Positions 1 to 11,141 of a DNA stretch of 64,000 nucleotides are shown in pieces. Under the pieces are notes generated by a model. That model searched no databases and was not told where the DNA came from. It saw nothing but the letters and a program-made list of their open reading frames with translations. The first letter of the stretch is position 1, and every line of letters begins with the position of its first letter. Both the position numbers and the translations under genes were made by a program. The stretch comes from Sphagnum compactum (taxonomy: Eukaryota > Bryophyta > Sphagnopsida > Sphagnales), in contig OZ234499.1 of NCBI GenBank assembly GCA_965153455.1, positions 10,164,271 through 10,228,270 on the forward strand. The letters run 5' to 3'.

Positions 1-258
1 GTCTGCAAGCAGGAGCAGCTAGCTAGGTAAGAAACGAAAGCAAGCAGAGAGTCGACAGCGGAGGCCTCGGCAACAGAAGATCAGAGAAGGAATGTTGTGA
101 AAGCAGGTCGTGAGCAAGCAGCTTTTATGGTGAAATCTAGGCGGGTGAGGCCTGGAGGATGCGATCGAGGGTAGGGAGGGTTTCCTTCAGGAGGTGACTA
201 GGGGTTGCTGCGAGCCTGGAACTCGAAGACGAGACAGAAACAGAACCCCTGCTTTCAC
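1..258. other. Window edge, GC-richer, no gene recognised
   Basis: This stretch is visibly richer in G and C than the next several kilobases and is rich in AGCAG/GAAGC-type purine runs. It has no long reading frame and no recognisable domain. It could be the end of a repeat or an untranslated exon of a gene lying outside the window; nothing here decides between them. Confidence 0.3.
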
Positions 259-948
259 GGCCAGAGTGAACCAGCATCCACCAGCAGACCACGAAGGATG
301 GATGGTGAGGAGTCAGGAAACAGTTTTCTTTTGGTTTTCAGTTCCCTAGCTCACGCAGGAAACAGCTTTCTGTTGGGTTCCAGTTCCCTTGTTAACCTTG
401 TAGTTGGCCAAGTTGCCTTTTTCCCACCTACTAACAACCCACAAGCAGGCTGTTAGTAGGTAGGTAATAAGAACAGCCATTACCTTTGTAAAAACTATCT
501 ACTTACAGAGTACTTTCCTACCTACTTTCGTACCTATTTTCCTCCCTACCTATATATAGAAACTACGTCTTACTGCATGAGTTACCAAGGTGAAACAAGA
601 TATTAACTCAGTTGATGTTCATCCACAACTGAGTCATAATGACATGAGTAGTTGGTTCGGTTGTTTGTTTTTGCTACATACTAAACAACCCACATGCAGG
701 CTGTTAGTAGGTAGATAGCAAAAACAGCCCTTACCTATGTAAAAACCATTGACTTGCAGAGTACTTACCTATTTTTGTACCTATATACTTATGTATGCGA
801 CCTACTTCTTACAGCATGGGTTACCAAGGTGAAACCCAATATTCACTCTATTGATGTTCATCCAAAACTGAGTCATAACGTGCATAAAGTGGATGGTGCA
901 CTGATGCACTTGACAATGCACTGATGTAAGTGCTACTTCACTCTGGCC
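259..948. mobile_element. Composite TIR/foldback element (MITE-like family, copy 1)
   Basis: The left end reads GGCCAGAGTGAACCAGCA and the right end carries the inverted counterpart (CACTCTGGCC closing at 948), so the unit has terminal inverted repeats. Inside, two related modules of about 200-220 bp follow each other (near 430-650 and 681-900). Each has TTAGTAGGTAG, a run of TACCT-type pyrimidine motifs, a GTTACCAAGGTGAAAC motif and a TGATGTTCATCCA motif. The module also occurs near 18.77 and 36.05 kb, so this is a dispersed family; this copy looks like a nested or internally duplicated member. No transposase is encoded. I see no clean target-site duplication, so the superfamily is open. Confidence 0.6.
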
Positions 949-3900
949 TGTTTTCAATTACCAAATTATCCACCGAAGACACACTGGTATCACGGAAAAA
1001 ACCCTAATCTTTCTTGAATTACTTCTAAACATTTTTAATATCCCATCTTTAAGCTAAATAAGGACACCTGGGTTCAAATTTAACATTTCACAGGTTAATT
1101 ATATTCTGTAATGGCACTCACTCAACAAGGTGAGGGTTCCAGTGTAGGTGCTGGTTCACCCTGGCCAGGGGTAAGTAGCTATTGTATTCTGAACCTACTA
1201 TTATCTTTACGCATACTTTGAAGTTCGAACCAGGTTGGGAAATTCATAGTAAATTCTGTGATAAGATCAAATGTGTGTAATCTTTATTTCCTACAACGAG
1301 CTGTATTTTTAACTGACAAATTCTGCTGTTTTTCTCAAAGTATGCATGCAGGCATCTTTTTTGGTTTTCTGATGTTGAGTGAATGGTGATTGGCCATAAC
1401 AAGATGGAGACACTTTTTCATATAATTTTTTTCAAAAATTCAGGCATCCTTATATATTTGTGACATATCTAGGTCAAGATCTGGCGAACTCTTTTCTAAT
1501 TTTTGAAAACTCATGGATTGGCCCCCAAAACTAAGCCATTCACAATCAAAAATAGTTTTCAATGTTTTGAAAAAAAATTGACAGATTAAGAAAATTCGCT
1601 ATCAAAGGGGGAAAAAAACACTGTGCAGCGTGTTTATTTGAATAGATTAGGCAAACTGTTTAAAAATAGATAGTAATGTTTTTATGTAGCCCTATACTTC
1701 AAGGTAGAAGGAGCTAAGTAGAGTTTGTCTTCAGATAAAGCTCTGAGATCGCTATAAGTGCAGTGAAAATATAGAAATTATATCTAGACTCACCTCCTTA
1801 TTTTGTACCTATCTATTGGCCTCTAATTAGTATGATCCAAGTGACGACAAGACACCACGGTTTGACCAGTTCTCTGGTCTGGAATGTTAAAGTCAGGGGG
1901 TTCAGGTTCTTGTGACATGGACCCGACCTAGAAACCTTTTGGTGGACCTGGCATAAGAATGGTAAAACTTGCCTTTTGTTAGAATCAGGAATTGAAATCC
2001 TGAAAATTAATTCTTCAAAACAAATTTCAATTCTTATGGTAAGCCCATTAATTTTGTTTGAAAAACCAAGAAGTAAGCTGAACTTTACAGATAAATGACC
2101 GATTTTAATTTATTGCAAAACTTCATACCTTCACAATTTTCAGTTTCAACTTGTTGTAAAACTCCATACTCTAACTTTGTCATGAAATCAGACCTTATTT
2201 TTCAGCTGCACTTGAAGGTTCTTGAACTTGAAAAAAATGGTTAAAAAAAATCAAAACTACAAGTTTCAAAATTTAAAGAGCCAGTCTCAAATAACCAAAA
2301 CATTTTTATAATGTCAAAATGGGGACCTGAGATTCTTTCAAAAGGGAAGAACCGGCCAACACTAGTTTTGACCTTTCTAACAGCACATCTTGATGAAAAT
2401 TTTGATGGCCTCTAACAATTTGCCTTAATGGAAAGCAATCATGCTACCTCAATTAATGCATGTTAAAATATACCTGTTTTTGGTTGGAATGCAAACATGA
2501 TTGCTTTCTCAAAACAGGTGTACAAACAAAACCTTTCAAAATACACACAAATATAGGCCTGAAAATTTTCCCTCCAGAATGAAAACAAGAAGATCACAAT
2601 AAAAAATCAGTGTAGTTTTTTGGTGATGAAATTTCACTATTCTGCAAAAAACAAGATTGAAAAAAACTTGGAAAAAATGTATTATCGAAGTGCAAATTGT
2701 GGTTTGTAGAAACAAAACTCGCCACTTTTCATAAGTTAAGAAGTTAAATTAAAAATGCTTTTAAAAAACATCTAGAGAATGCCTATTCATGGCGAACTCT
2801 GAAGCCTGCAGTACCAAATTAAAATTCAACCCTGTTGTTGCAAATGTCTTTTTCCTCAAGTAATCCAAAGAGGAATTTGAAGTGCTTCATACTTACGAAC
2901 GAGCCCTTTCTGCCCACATCACAACCAATGAACAGTGGTGACAAATTTTGGCCGTTCTAACTTTGTATACGAAGAGGAGCTGCACTCAGAATGTTGGAAT
3001 CAAGGGCAGAGCTCAAGGTTGAGAATGTAATATGCTGACTGGAGTGCCTTCCCAACGCAACAAAGAAACCGAATGCCAGATCTTAAGATGTAATTGCCCC
3101 AGTAGTGCATTCCCCCAAGCAAGTTCTTGGATTTAGGTAGGTTCATGTTTAAGTTAGAGGTCAAGTTGGAAGGTCTTTGGACAGGAGTTTCCATGATTTC
3201 TTGGGACCATCATTGGAACATAACCGGGCAATTAGACTCTTTTCAAAATTGAATTAGAATTTAAAAGTGGGTGTGGTTTCCGATTTTAAGCAGTTCTTTA
3301 CTTATATAAATAATATTGTTTTACAAAGGATAAGCTTATCTTGCATTTAAGTAAGTTATTGCATTTAGTGATTGTACATAATTAATACTATATAGTCTCT
3401 ATTTTGAATTATGTGTACTAATTGACCAAACTAATATTACAAAAAATTTGTTTTGTTTTGTTTTGTCCATGGAGAGAACCAGACTGGCTTAAAAAAATTC
3501 TGAAAATGATCATAACCAGTGGGTTTTTTAATTCAAAAACATTAGTCTCCAGATCATACCAAAGATTTCATCAAAAACAAAAAAAAAAGTTAAAACTGAG
3601 ATTGATGGTTCCTTTTGAAATCAAGAACTGAACAACACTAGTTCTTATTTGTTCCAAAACACAAAGATCACTCAAAACAGACTAAAAATGAGGAAGATAT
3701 GATATGGGGCTGGAACTAGAGAGAGTTTAAAGTTATTTTTCAAAAAATTAAAGCAAACTATCACTTATCCTCTTCCTGTGTTTTCTGCGTTGCTTTATTA
3801 GTTCTGGCACCAAAAGAGCATTTGTAGCCCTTCAGTTTGCACATCCAATGACACAAAAAGATACTCAATTTGGTTAAGGAATGAGGAAAATATTACAAAA

Positions 3901-4704
3901 TGTTCAATCATAGGTGGTTTGGTCATGGGTCAGTTTGACAATGGGTGGTTCTAACCTTGTGTTACGCAATTTATGAAGAAGAAATTGTAATTTCCATTCT
4001 AAAAATTAAATTAAAGCAGTTTGGGGGTTCAGGTTTCACACATAATCAAACTGAGGATCTGGTTTCAGGTCCAATTCTTCAAAAAACACATTCCAATTGT
4101 GATTCTGTTTCCCGTTCAAAAAAAAACAGACTGGGTTTCTGATCCAGTTGCTGCCCAGATTGGCAGTTAACCTCCTATTAACCCCATGTGTAGTCAATAT
4201 ATATATATATGCTATCTGATTTTGGTTTCACACATGAATAGAATTGAGAACCCATTTTCACTTCCAATTCTTTAAAACACAAAATCTGGTTTGGGATCTG
4301 ATTCTAAAAATCATACCCTGTTGTGGTTAGATTCTTACTACTCGGAATCAGAACTGATGGTTGTAACCTGCCAAATCAGGTACCTGCCTCACATTGCTCC
4401 TTACAGCAAACTCCCCACACCCTAGCAACCGGAAATTCTGCCTATAATGTGCCCTAAAATATCAAAGGGGAATTTCCCCAAGGTTTTGTTATGTAGCCCA
4501 CAAGTGCAAGCTCCAGCACAAATTGATTGAATTGCCTTCAATATCCAGCCCTGCTTCACATCCTTCCTCAGAACACTCCTAAAACATTTCTCCTAACCCA
4601 GTAGGACCTAAAACAACCCATCAAAAGTAAGGTGACTGCATACTTTGAGGTTCAGATCCAATAGATGTTTACCTTGTCAGTTTCAGATTGATCACAAGGA
4701 GGCC
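949..4704. other. Intergenic DNA, AT-rich, no gene recognised
   Basis: Only short spurious frames occur. At 1147-1165 an isolated inverted terminus of the 259-948 family (CTGGTTCACCCTGGCC) is visible. Around 4030-4130 and 4226-4320 two strongly diverged related segments begin with GGTTTCACACAT, probably an old duplication. A short AT dinucleotide run lies near 4198-4210. Confidence 0.5.
1147..1165. repeat. Solitary terminus of the GGCC-TIR family
   Basis: Read on the minus strand this is GGCCAGGGTGAACCAGCACC-like, matching the left terminus of the element at 259 and that at 35949. It may be the outer right end of a larger nested unit (259-1165) or a truncated copy. Confidence 0.45.
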
Positions 4705-5398
4705 TGACATGCCTTTCCACATAAGAGATGTCTTACGCGGATGCGACATATCATGACCACCTTAGTGGGGCGTTAAGGCGATACGAGAGTTAGGCCAGAA
4801 ATGGCTTTGCGAGGTTCAACTCTTTAGGAGTCAGGAAGCATCTGGACCTCAGGGAGGTCCAGATGGGCTAAGGCAAAGCTTGGGCTAAGGAGATGATTAT
4901 GGGTTAATTTGGGACTATGGTGCAGGTCATCATCCCCTTAAAACCCTAAATAGACGATTAAACGTTATTTGGGTCACCCAAAGGGGCCAAGCCTACTAAA
5001 GCATTTCGAACAATTAGAAGTTGTCACTTTAAAGGTTCAAGGCCCAAGTCCTAAGAGAGGGTTGACCTCCAGACAACTCAAGTTGTCCCAACTTAAGTCT
5101 TTTAGACCAACTCTGGGAGTTGGTCCTTGAAGCCCCCTCAATCAGCCCGGGTTTGATTCGACTGATGGTGATGTGGTCCGACTTTGGGAGTCGAACCTAG
5201 GCTAGCCCCAAATTAGACTAAGACTTAGCCTCGATAACAAGGTCTAATGAGTCTAAGTCTATTTTGAATGGTCAAGACTTTGGGACTCACCAAGTGTGTT
5301 GTGGGGGCGCATGTAACTAAGAGATAAAGGAGTTGATACAAGAGGAGCTTGGTGAGGTGCAGGGGGGCGCAAGGCGGCAAGTGGAAAAAGACGTGTCA
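4705..5398 (+). repeat. 5' LTR
   Basis: The left LTR is about 694 bp and opens TGACATGCC. It aligns along its length with 11142-11854, for example the shared ACC-CTTTAGTGGGG block, the TTAGGCCAGAAATGG block and the TAAAACCCT block. Its end was set at TGTCA because the tRNA primer site begins two bases later and because this matches the right LTR end. It should hold the original promoter and polyadenylation signal; no clear TATA box can be assigned after decay. Confidence 0.85.
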
Positions 5399-5400
5399 TT

Positions 5401-5413
5401 TGGTATTAGAGTC
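5401..5413 (+). other. Primer binding site, initiator tRNA-Met type
   Basis: The sequence TGGTATTAGAGTC starts two bases after the 5' LTR. The plant initiator-tRNA-Met complement is TGGTATCAGAGCC, so the match is 11 of 13, and both differences are C-to-T changes. It would prime minus-strand DNA synthesis by the reverse transcriptase. Confidence 0.85.
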
Positions 5414-5714
5414 AAATCTTGTTCTGACGAATGCAAAATGGGAGAAGAAGCAATGGCTAGGTCCTCCGTCACAAAATGTTCACACGGGACCAAGGCGGAA
5501 ATGGCTATTGCAAAGGAGGCTCGCTTGGCCAAGCAAGCAGCAGCAACCGAATTAGGTTATGCCAAAAAGCTTCCCAAAACACCAAAAGGTGAAAGGGAAG
5601 AGACCTATGGGCCCCTTAACCTGAAAAGTGGGGAAGGAGGGGCATTAATGAAAAAGGAGGCTTCCCCTTGACAACATCCAAGTGGTGGAATAACTTGGAT
5701 CCACCTCCAACTCT

Positions 5715-6905
5715 TTGAAATCAAACAAAGAGGAAAAGGAGAATCCGAAGGTGGTTAACATCTTGAAGAAGTCAATCAAAGCTTCAAAACAGATGGAAGA
5801 GTCTCGAAGAACCCAAAAGGCTTTGGAGGCTCAAGCGACTCAAGAAGCCCAAGCAACTAAAAAAGTTCAAAAAGTGAAGCTACAGTTTAAGGTTGAAGGG
5901 ATCCTCCAAACAACAAGAAAAGTGATTTGGTTGGAGTTGGAAATGGAATGGGCCAAGGTTAAGGCCCAACAAGTGGAAGAAGCCCCTTCCACGTTGTCCA
6001 TGAATGTCATGGCAGAAGCCTTGAAGGTCCTATAATACCTGGTGGTGAGCAAAAGGGAAACCAACATGTAACTTTCTTTGGAGTGAAGAAAGGCTCACAA
6101 GGAAAAGAGGGCAAGGCCAAGTGGGGAGGTTGCAAAGGCCATGAAGACCCAAACGCTCGATCCTTTCATGAGAAAGGATACCAAAGCAAAAAGGGTTAAA
6201 TAATGGCACTCCAAGCGGAGGCCTACTTTGAGTCCCAAGCGATCAACATGGATGTTGATTGAATTAAGTTGGTGCAATCTCTTTTGAGAGATCACGCCTT
6301 GGAGTGGTGGACGGCACAAAAGGATGTTGAACCAAACCTAATGGAGATTTTGCCTCAGAGCACATTCAAGGCCAAGTTGAATGAAAGGTTTACACCTCAT
6401 AACCAAATCTTGAAGGATGGGCAAGAACTTTTGATCTTGCTCCAATCAGATAGACCTAGAACAATGGGAAGGTATGTTCAAACCTTTGTGTCATTGTTGA
6501 GCCTCATCTCAATGAAAGAAGAGTACACGCAAAAGGTGGTTTTCCTATATGGTTTACAACCTTGGGTTCGTAATGCCATCTTGCAAAGAAGTGAGGTCCC
6601 CGTAACCTATCAAGAGATGACGAATGTTGCAGAGCGCACGGAAGATGACTCCATGCACAAGAAGGTGGGAACGCCACTAATTTCGCAACTCACCACAAGG
6701 GTGAGTATTGAAAGTGCAACATGGGCTACAAGTGGCCCAAAGAGGGGGCAAAAAAGGAAGTGGGATAAAAATATGCCCAAGGACAAAGGAACTCTGACGG
6801 AAAAAAAAATTATAGGATGTTGCCAAAGTTCAGTGTTTCAACTGCGATGAATTGAAGCATTTTGCCAAGGACTACGAAAAGATAAGTCAAGATTGGGCAT
6901 AAGGG
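5715..6905 (+). pseudogene. gag: Retrotransposon gag, decayed
   Basis: The N-terminal part (5715-6035) is a Lys/Glu/Ala/Gln-rich stretch likely to form coiled coil. A second frame from 6269 matches the retrotransposon gag core, with ALEWW-x-A near its start and a YVQTF-type helix region followed by a leucine-rich segment. Just after it (about 6825-6880) a zinc knuckle is readable as CFNC-x4-H-x4, but the last cysteine is replaced by tyrosine. Gag would form the virus-like particle and bind RNA. Frame breaks between 6035 and 6269 and near 6850, plus the broken knuckle, show it is non-functional. The original start codon cannot be fixed. Confidence 0.75.
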
Positions 6906-7326
6906 GGGTTTCGTTACAAAAGCAAGTGTGGCCAAGTTGGGCCCCAATTTAATCCTATTTAGGTTCAAGGTGGGAACTAATGGGGTGTTGTGTCTTTTGG
7001 ATTTAAAAACCATGCAATTTTTTATGAACCCAAATGCGGTAAAGCAATTCAGATGGGTGGCCACAAAGGTGGCCAAACCCATCAAGGTCCACTTAGCACA
7101 AGGAGCCATGACACTAATGAGTGAGGTGGTGTTGGGGGCTGTGTTGGAATGCAGCAAGGTGAAGTTTGTAAAGAACTTCACGGTTTGTGCCTTAGATGGC
7201 ATGGAGGCCATCTTAGGGAACACCTTTTTAAACATTTACCATGTAGATGTTTTGAAAGGAGGTTTTAAGTTAAAAGTCATTGTTAATCTAATAAATAGGT
7301 CGATTAGTTTAGAAGTTGAATACTAG
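6906..7326 (+). pseudogene. Retropepsin-like aspartic protease, decayed
   Basis: An open stretch from 6928 reads as the protease that follows gag in Ty3/gypsy elements. A hydrophobic strand CLLD is followed by FMNPNAV, where active members have D-[ST]-G-A then a similar Phe-rich helix; a distal ILGN-x-FL replaces the usual ILGMDWL. The catalytic aspartate at 7000-7002 survives, but the next two residues are Leu-Lys instead of Ser/Thr-Gly, so the active site is lost. Its role was polyprotein maturation. It stays in one frame for about 130 codons, better preserved in length than its neighbours. Confidence 0.75.
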
Positions 7327-7397
7327 GCTAGTTTAATTAAGATAAGTATTCATTTGGTCTCCTTACAAGAATTGCAGGAGACATTATTTTTAATTAT

Positions 7398-8217
7398 ATG
7401 CATGTGGATGAATCTAATGCTAAGTCTAAAGCCAAAGGGGTTAAATCTTGGCCTACTTATATTTCCAACACAATTAATAAATTTCTGGACGTCTTAACAA
7501 ACAACTTCGCCAAACATCTACCTCCTTCTCGCAATGTGGACCATAAAATTGAAGTAGTGCGTAGGTTGACACCACCTTCTAAATCACTTTATTAACTTAA
7601 TAATAAAAAACTACAAGAGCTCAAGGCTCAAATAAACGACTTGATGGAACAAGGATACATTAACTGAATAAGTCGCCTTATGAATCGCCCGTATTGTTTG
7701 TGGATAAAAATGACGAGAAATTATGCATGTGCATAAATTACCGCGCTTTGAACAAATCACCATTAAGAATAATTACCCCTTGCCCTGAATCGATAATCTT
7801 TTTTATCATCTAAATGGGGCTTCTTATTTTAACCGGATTGACTTGAAGTCGGGCTATTATCAAATCCATGTGGAAGATGCGGATGTGGAAAAGACAGACA
7901 TGAGGACAAAATATGGCTTTTATGAATTTTTTGTCATGCCGTTTGGGCTATGTATTGCTTCATCAACTTTCACAACCTTGACGAACTCGATCTTTCATGA
8001 GAACTTAAACGAGTTCATAATCATCTATATAAATGACATCTTGGTGTATTCCAAGTTTGTGGAAGAACATGTGACAAATTTAAAATTTGTGTTGCAAAAA
8101 CTCAAAGAAAACAAACTACTTGCCAATTGGGCAAAAAGCGAGTTTGCAAGTTCGGAAATGGACTTTTTGGGATGTGTTGTCCCGGGAAGGAATGAAGCCC
8201 AACCCAAGGAAAATTGA
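7398..8217 (+). pseudogene. pol: Reverse transcriptase, decayed
   Basis: The family's entry region is readable (LPPSRNVDHKIE near 7520-7555), then LMEQGYI, a frame break near 7665, MCINYRALNK (the family has D where N stands here), a second break, then a clean frame from 7843. That frame has DLKSGYYQIHV, YGFYEFFVMPFGL and the catalytic YxDD box. The box reads Y-I-N-D at 8026-8037, so the first catalytic aspartate of the pair is replaced by asparagine. The enzyme would copy element RNA into DNA. Two frame breaks, in-frame stops and the missing aspartate rule out activity. Confidence 0.88.
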
Positions 8218-8220
8218 ATA

Positions 8221-8815
8221 AATTAAGAAATGGAAAAACCTAGCTTTGACAAAAGGGGTTCGATTGTTCCTAGGATTAGCTAATTTTTACAAAAAGTTCA
8301 TAAAGGACTTCTTTGCTTTGGCAAAACCTTTCACCGACCTCTTGAAGAAAGCGGGTTCATTTGAGTGGAAAGATGAACAACAAAGTGCATTCAACCTTTT
8401 GAAGGGGAAGTTGTTGTCACCGGTGCTACGATTCATAAACTTTGCAAAGCTTTTTGAAGTGCACACGAATACAAATGGCTTTGTAGTAGGCGGGGTCTTG
8501 ATGGAAAAAGGACACCCAATTGCCTTTGAAAATAAAAAGCTAGCAGGGGCCCAGTTGAGATGGCCAACTCATGAAAAGGAGTTGTTCGCGGTAGTGAATT
8601 GCTTGAAGGCATGACAACATTAACTAGGTTTTCATAAAACCAAAGTTTTCTTGGATAATGTATCCTTGAGGTATTTTGAAACCCAACCAAGGGCCACGGC
8701 GAAGCAATTACAGTGGCATGACACCTTGGCCCTTGTGGACATCAAGTTGATCCATAAACTTGGTAAAAACAATGTAGTGCCAGATGCGTTAAGTCACAAA
8801 GAGGAATACTAAGGG
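8221..8815 (+). pseudogene. pol: RT connection and RNase H, decayed
   Basis: From 8246 an open frame gives the RT thumb/connection (FLGLANFYKKFIKDF, then KPFTDLL and FEWKDEQQSAF). It runs into RNase H: FEVHTN, GGVLMEKGHPIAFE, then HEKELFAVVNCLKA. The usual HTDAS motif reads HTNTN, so the first catalytic aspartate is gone. A TGA stop at 8612-8614 interrupts the domain. Past it, VFLDN, KQLQWHD and the closing NNVVPDALS motif are readable up to about 8810. RNase H would degrade the RNA template strand. Confidence 0.85.
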
Positions 8816-8939
8816 GAGATGCCTTGGGAGGGTACTCAAATTTTCCTAGCCATGCTCGTCAGAGAAAGCGATCTAAAAATAAAAATACGATAAACATATG
8901 TGGAAAATCGTTTGTTGCAAAGTTATTTTAATGACTTGC

Positions 8940-9801
8940 GCTAAAAGAAAAAAGTGAGAGGGATCACCTTTCAAGACAGATTGCTAAGATGAAGCAATCA
9001 TGAGTTTATGTGCCAAAGGGAAAGTTGCACACAAAGGTTATGCAAAAAGTGCATGATGCGCCCATGGCAAGACACCGTGGTGAGAAAAGAACAAGACAGT
9101 TGTTGGGGAAGACTTTTTATTGGCCTAAAATGAAGGAAGATGTAGAGCACTATGTTTACATGTGTATAAAATTCCAATTTACCAAATAAATGCATAAGAA
9201 GAAGTTTGAGTTATATAAACCCCTCCCAATTCCATCAAGTCCATTTGAGACTATCTCAATGGATTTTATGACATGTTTCTTGGAGTGGGAGGGGACGGAT
9301 GCCATTTATGTGGTGGTAGACATGTTTTTTAAATTAGCAAAATTTACATCGACCCGAACAAATGCCACAGTGGCAGGAACATCAAAACTATTTTTCGACA
9401 TGTGGGTCTAGCATAATGGGATGTCCGAGGTCATAGTGACTGACTAGGATGTGAAATTCACGTCAGAATTTTGAACATTGTTAATGAAAAAGGTAAGGAC
9501 GAAATTAAAATTTAGCACCGCCTTCCATCCGCAAACCAATGGCCAAACAGAAAAAATGAATGGGATATTAAATCAATATCTTCATAATTATATCACCAGC
9601 GATCCTAAGGATTGGGGCAACCATCTAGGTTTGGTGGAATTTTGCTACAATTCCGCAAAACATTCAGCCACAAAAAGGAGTCCCTTGGAGTTGGCCCTGG
9701 GAGTTGAAGCGAAACAACCCATGGATCTAGCCATTATTAGAACAAGAAGCATTCACTGCGAGGGCAGCAAGAGAGGCCGAAGAAATGGCCAAGGAACGTG
9801 A
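8940..9801 (+). pseudogene. pol: Integrase core, decayed
   Basis: The zinc-binding N-terminal part is partly readable (GKTFYWPKM, then MC near 9165). The catalytic triad can be placed: Asp in SMDFMT at 9262-9264, Asp in VTD at 9442-9444 followed at once by a TAG stop where the family has Arg, and Glu in QTNGQTEKMN at 9550-9552. Asp-to-Glu spacing is 35 residues, as in DD35E integrases. Additional stops occur near 9187, 9410 and 9472. The triad letters survive but the reading frame does not. Confidence 0.88.
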
Positions 9802-9884
9802 AGAGAGAAAATCACGAGCCATCAAGCTCTTAAAAAAGATGCAAGTGAGTTAGGAAAAACAAGCCAACAATTCCAAGGCACATA

Positions 9885-10345
9885 AAATTCGAGGTGGGGG
9901 ACCTAATGTGGTTGAACATAAAGGACTTTAAAATGCCCAAAACTTTGGTGAATAATTTTGTTCCAAAGTATGAGGCCCTTACAAAATCATTCACAAACCC
10001 CACCCCAATGTGTATATTTTATAGCTTCCAATGACGTTGGTAGCCCACCTGACCTTCCACATGTCCAAGTTGAATCCAGTTCATGAAGACAAGAAAAGGA
10101 AGGACCAGAAGTAGGCTTATCACCCAAGATTCAACTTCATTGAGCATAAGCCCACAAGGGAAATGGAGTGCATTTTAGCTGTAAGATAGACCAAGTGAAT
10201 TGGTAAGCAATACCTGGTCAAGTGGAAGTGATGTCACCCTAAAGAGTCACAATGGGTGAAACTCATTCATTTAGACCACTTGCCAAAAATGATCAAAAAG
10301 TTTGAGCGGAAGCATGGCCACGAAATGGGCAATAGGAAAGCACAT
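9885..10345 (+). pseudogene. Integrase C-terminal region and chromodomain, decayed
   Basis: After the integrase, EVGDLMWLN and LTFHMSKLNPVHED represent the GPY/F-like C-terminal module. Next comes a chromodomain: ECILAVR, then IGKQYLVKWK, CHPKES, W and an IKKFE ending. In-frame stops replace Arg or Trp/Gly codons inside the domain. The chromodomain defines the chromovirus branch and would direct insertion to particular chromatin. I cannot assign a named clade (Tekay, CRM, Galadriel, Reina) from this decayed copy. Confidence 0.78.
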
Positions 10346-11126
10346 AAAGATAAGTCGAATACATCAACATAATGTTGATGAGTACATCAACTTCCAAAAG
10401 GCAGGGGGGTGAAAGCAAAATTTAAAAGAATGGATGTATATTTAAACTAAAGTTAAGGCAAAATGACAATCAATTTGAGGTCAAGATACATGAAATGGGG
10501 CGGACCATGGAAGAAGTAAATGAGAGTTAAGTCGAGGTGATGACAACCAATGGAAATGGACCTAAAGAATCAAACTCGAAAAAAAAACTTCTGAGGGTTC
10601 AATTAGGTGAGATTAGGGTAGTGATGTGCGCACATTAAATGACGTGCCCCTAAACTGAAAATAAGTTTGTGGGAGTGAGGTTTCAATTGCATGGAATTGC
10701 AAACCATGTCCATTTAAAGCAAAGGGTATCCAGCTTGGCTAAGCCCAAGTCAGCACTATTTGTTGGCGCGTTTTATAATCATACCCTAACGTGGTTGCCC
10801 AAGGTCACCAAGAGAACAAGCCTAGGCATGAAACTTAACCCTCAAGTGTGTTTTGAGAGGGCCCAAATAGGGGGATTGTTATTTGACAAAAGAAGCGAGC
10901 CCAAGAAGGGTGTGTGGTGCAATTTAGGGGACCAACATATAGACGGACAAGAAAAATGTCTAAAAATCCTCCTACATCTAAAAGGGTGGAGCCTGGGATG
11001 CGAACAGTTATTAAGTCAAGAACTAAATACTCTTTTAAAGGCCTGAAATAAAAGAGGTGGCAAAAGGTGTGGCTTGCCATAACAAAGGCGACATGTGCAT
11101 TATGTTTACAAGGATGTAGACCTCCC
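10346..11126 (+). other. 3' internal region of the retrotransposon
   Basis: Lies between the chromodomain and the purine tract. It contains a frame at 10669-11046 of 125 codons with no recognised domain; base composition is like the rest of the element. Probably untranslated or a very decayed extra region. Confidence 0.4.
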
Positions 11127-11141
11127 GAAGGTGGGGATGAA
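11127..11141 (+). other. Polypurine tract before the 3' LTR
   Basis: The sequence GAAGGTGGGGATGAA, almost all purine, abuts the TGACATGCC start of the right LTR. It is the expected primer site for plus-strand synthesis. Confidence 0.7.

Noticed and set aside
205-456. An 83-codon plus-strand frame in the first repeat
   Set aside because: It coincides with the terminal part of the TIR family and repeats the phrase NSFLLxFSSL only because the DNA repeats.
5333-5671. A 112-codon plus-strand frame at the end of the 5' LTR
   Set aside because: It crosses the LTR boundary and the primer binding site and has no domain; the overlap with structural element sequence explains it.
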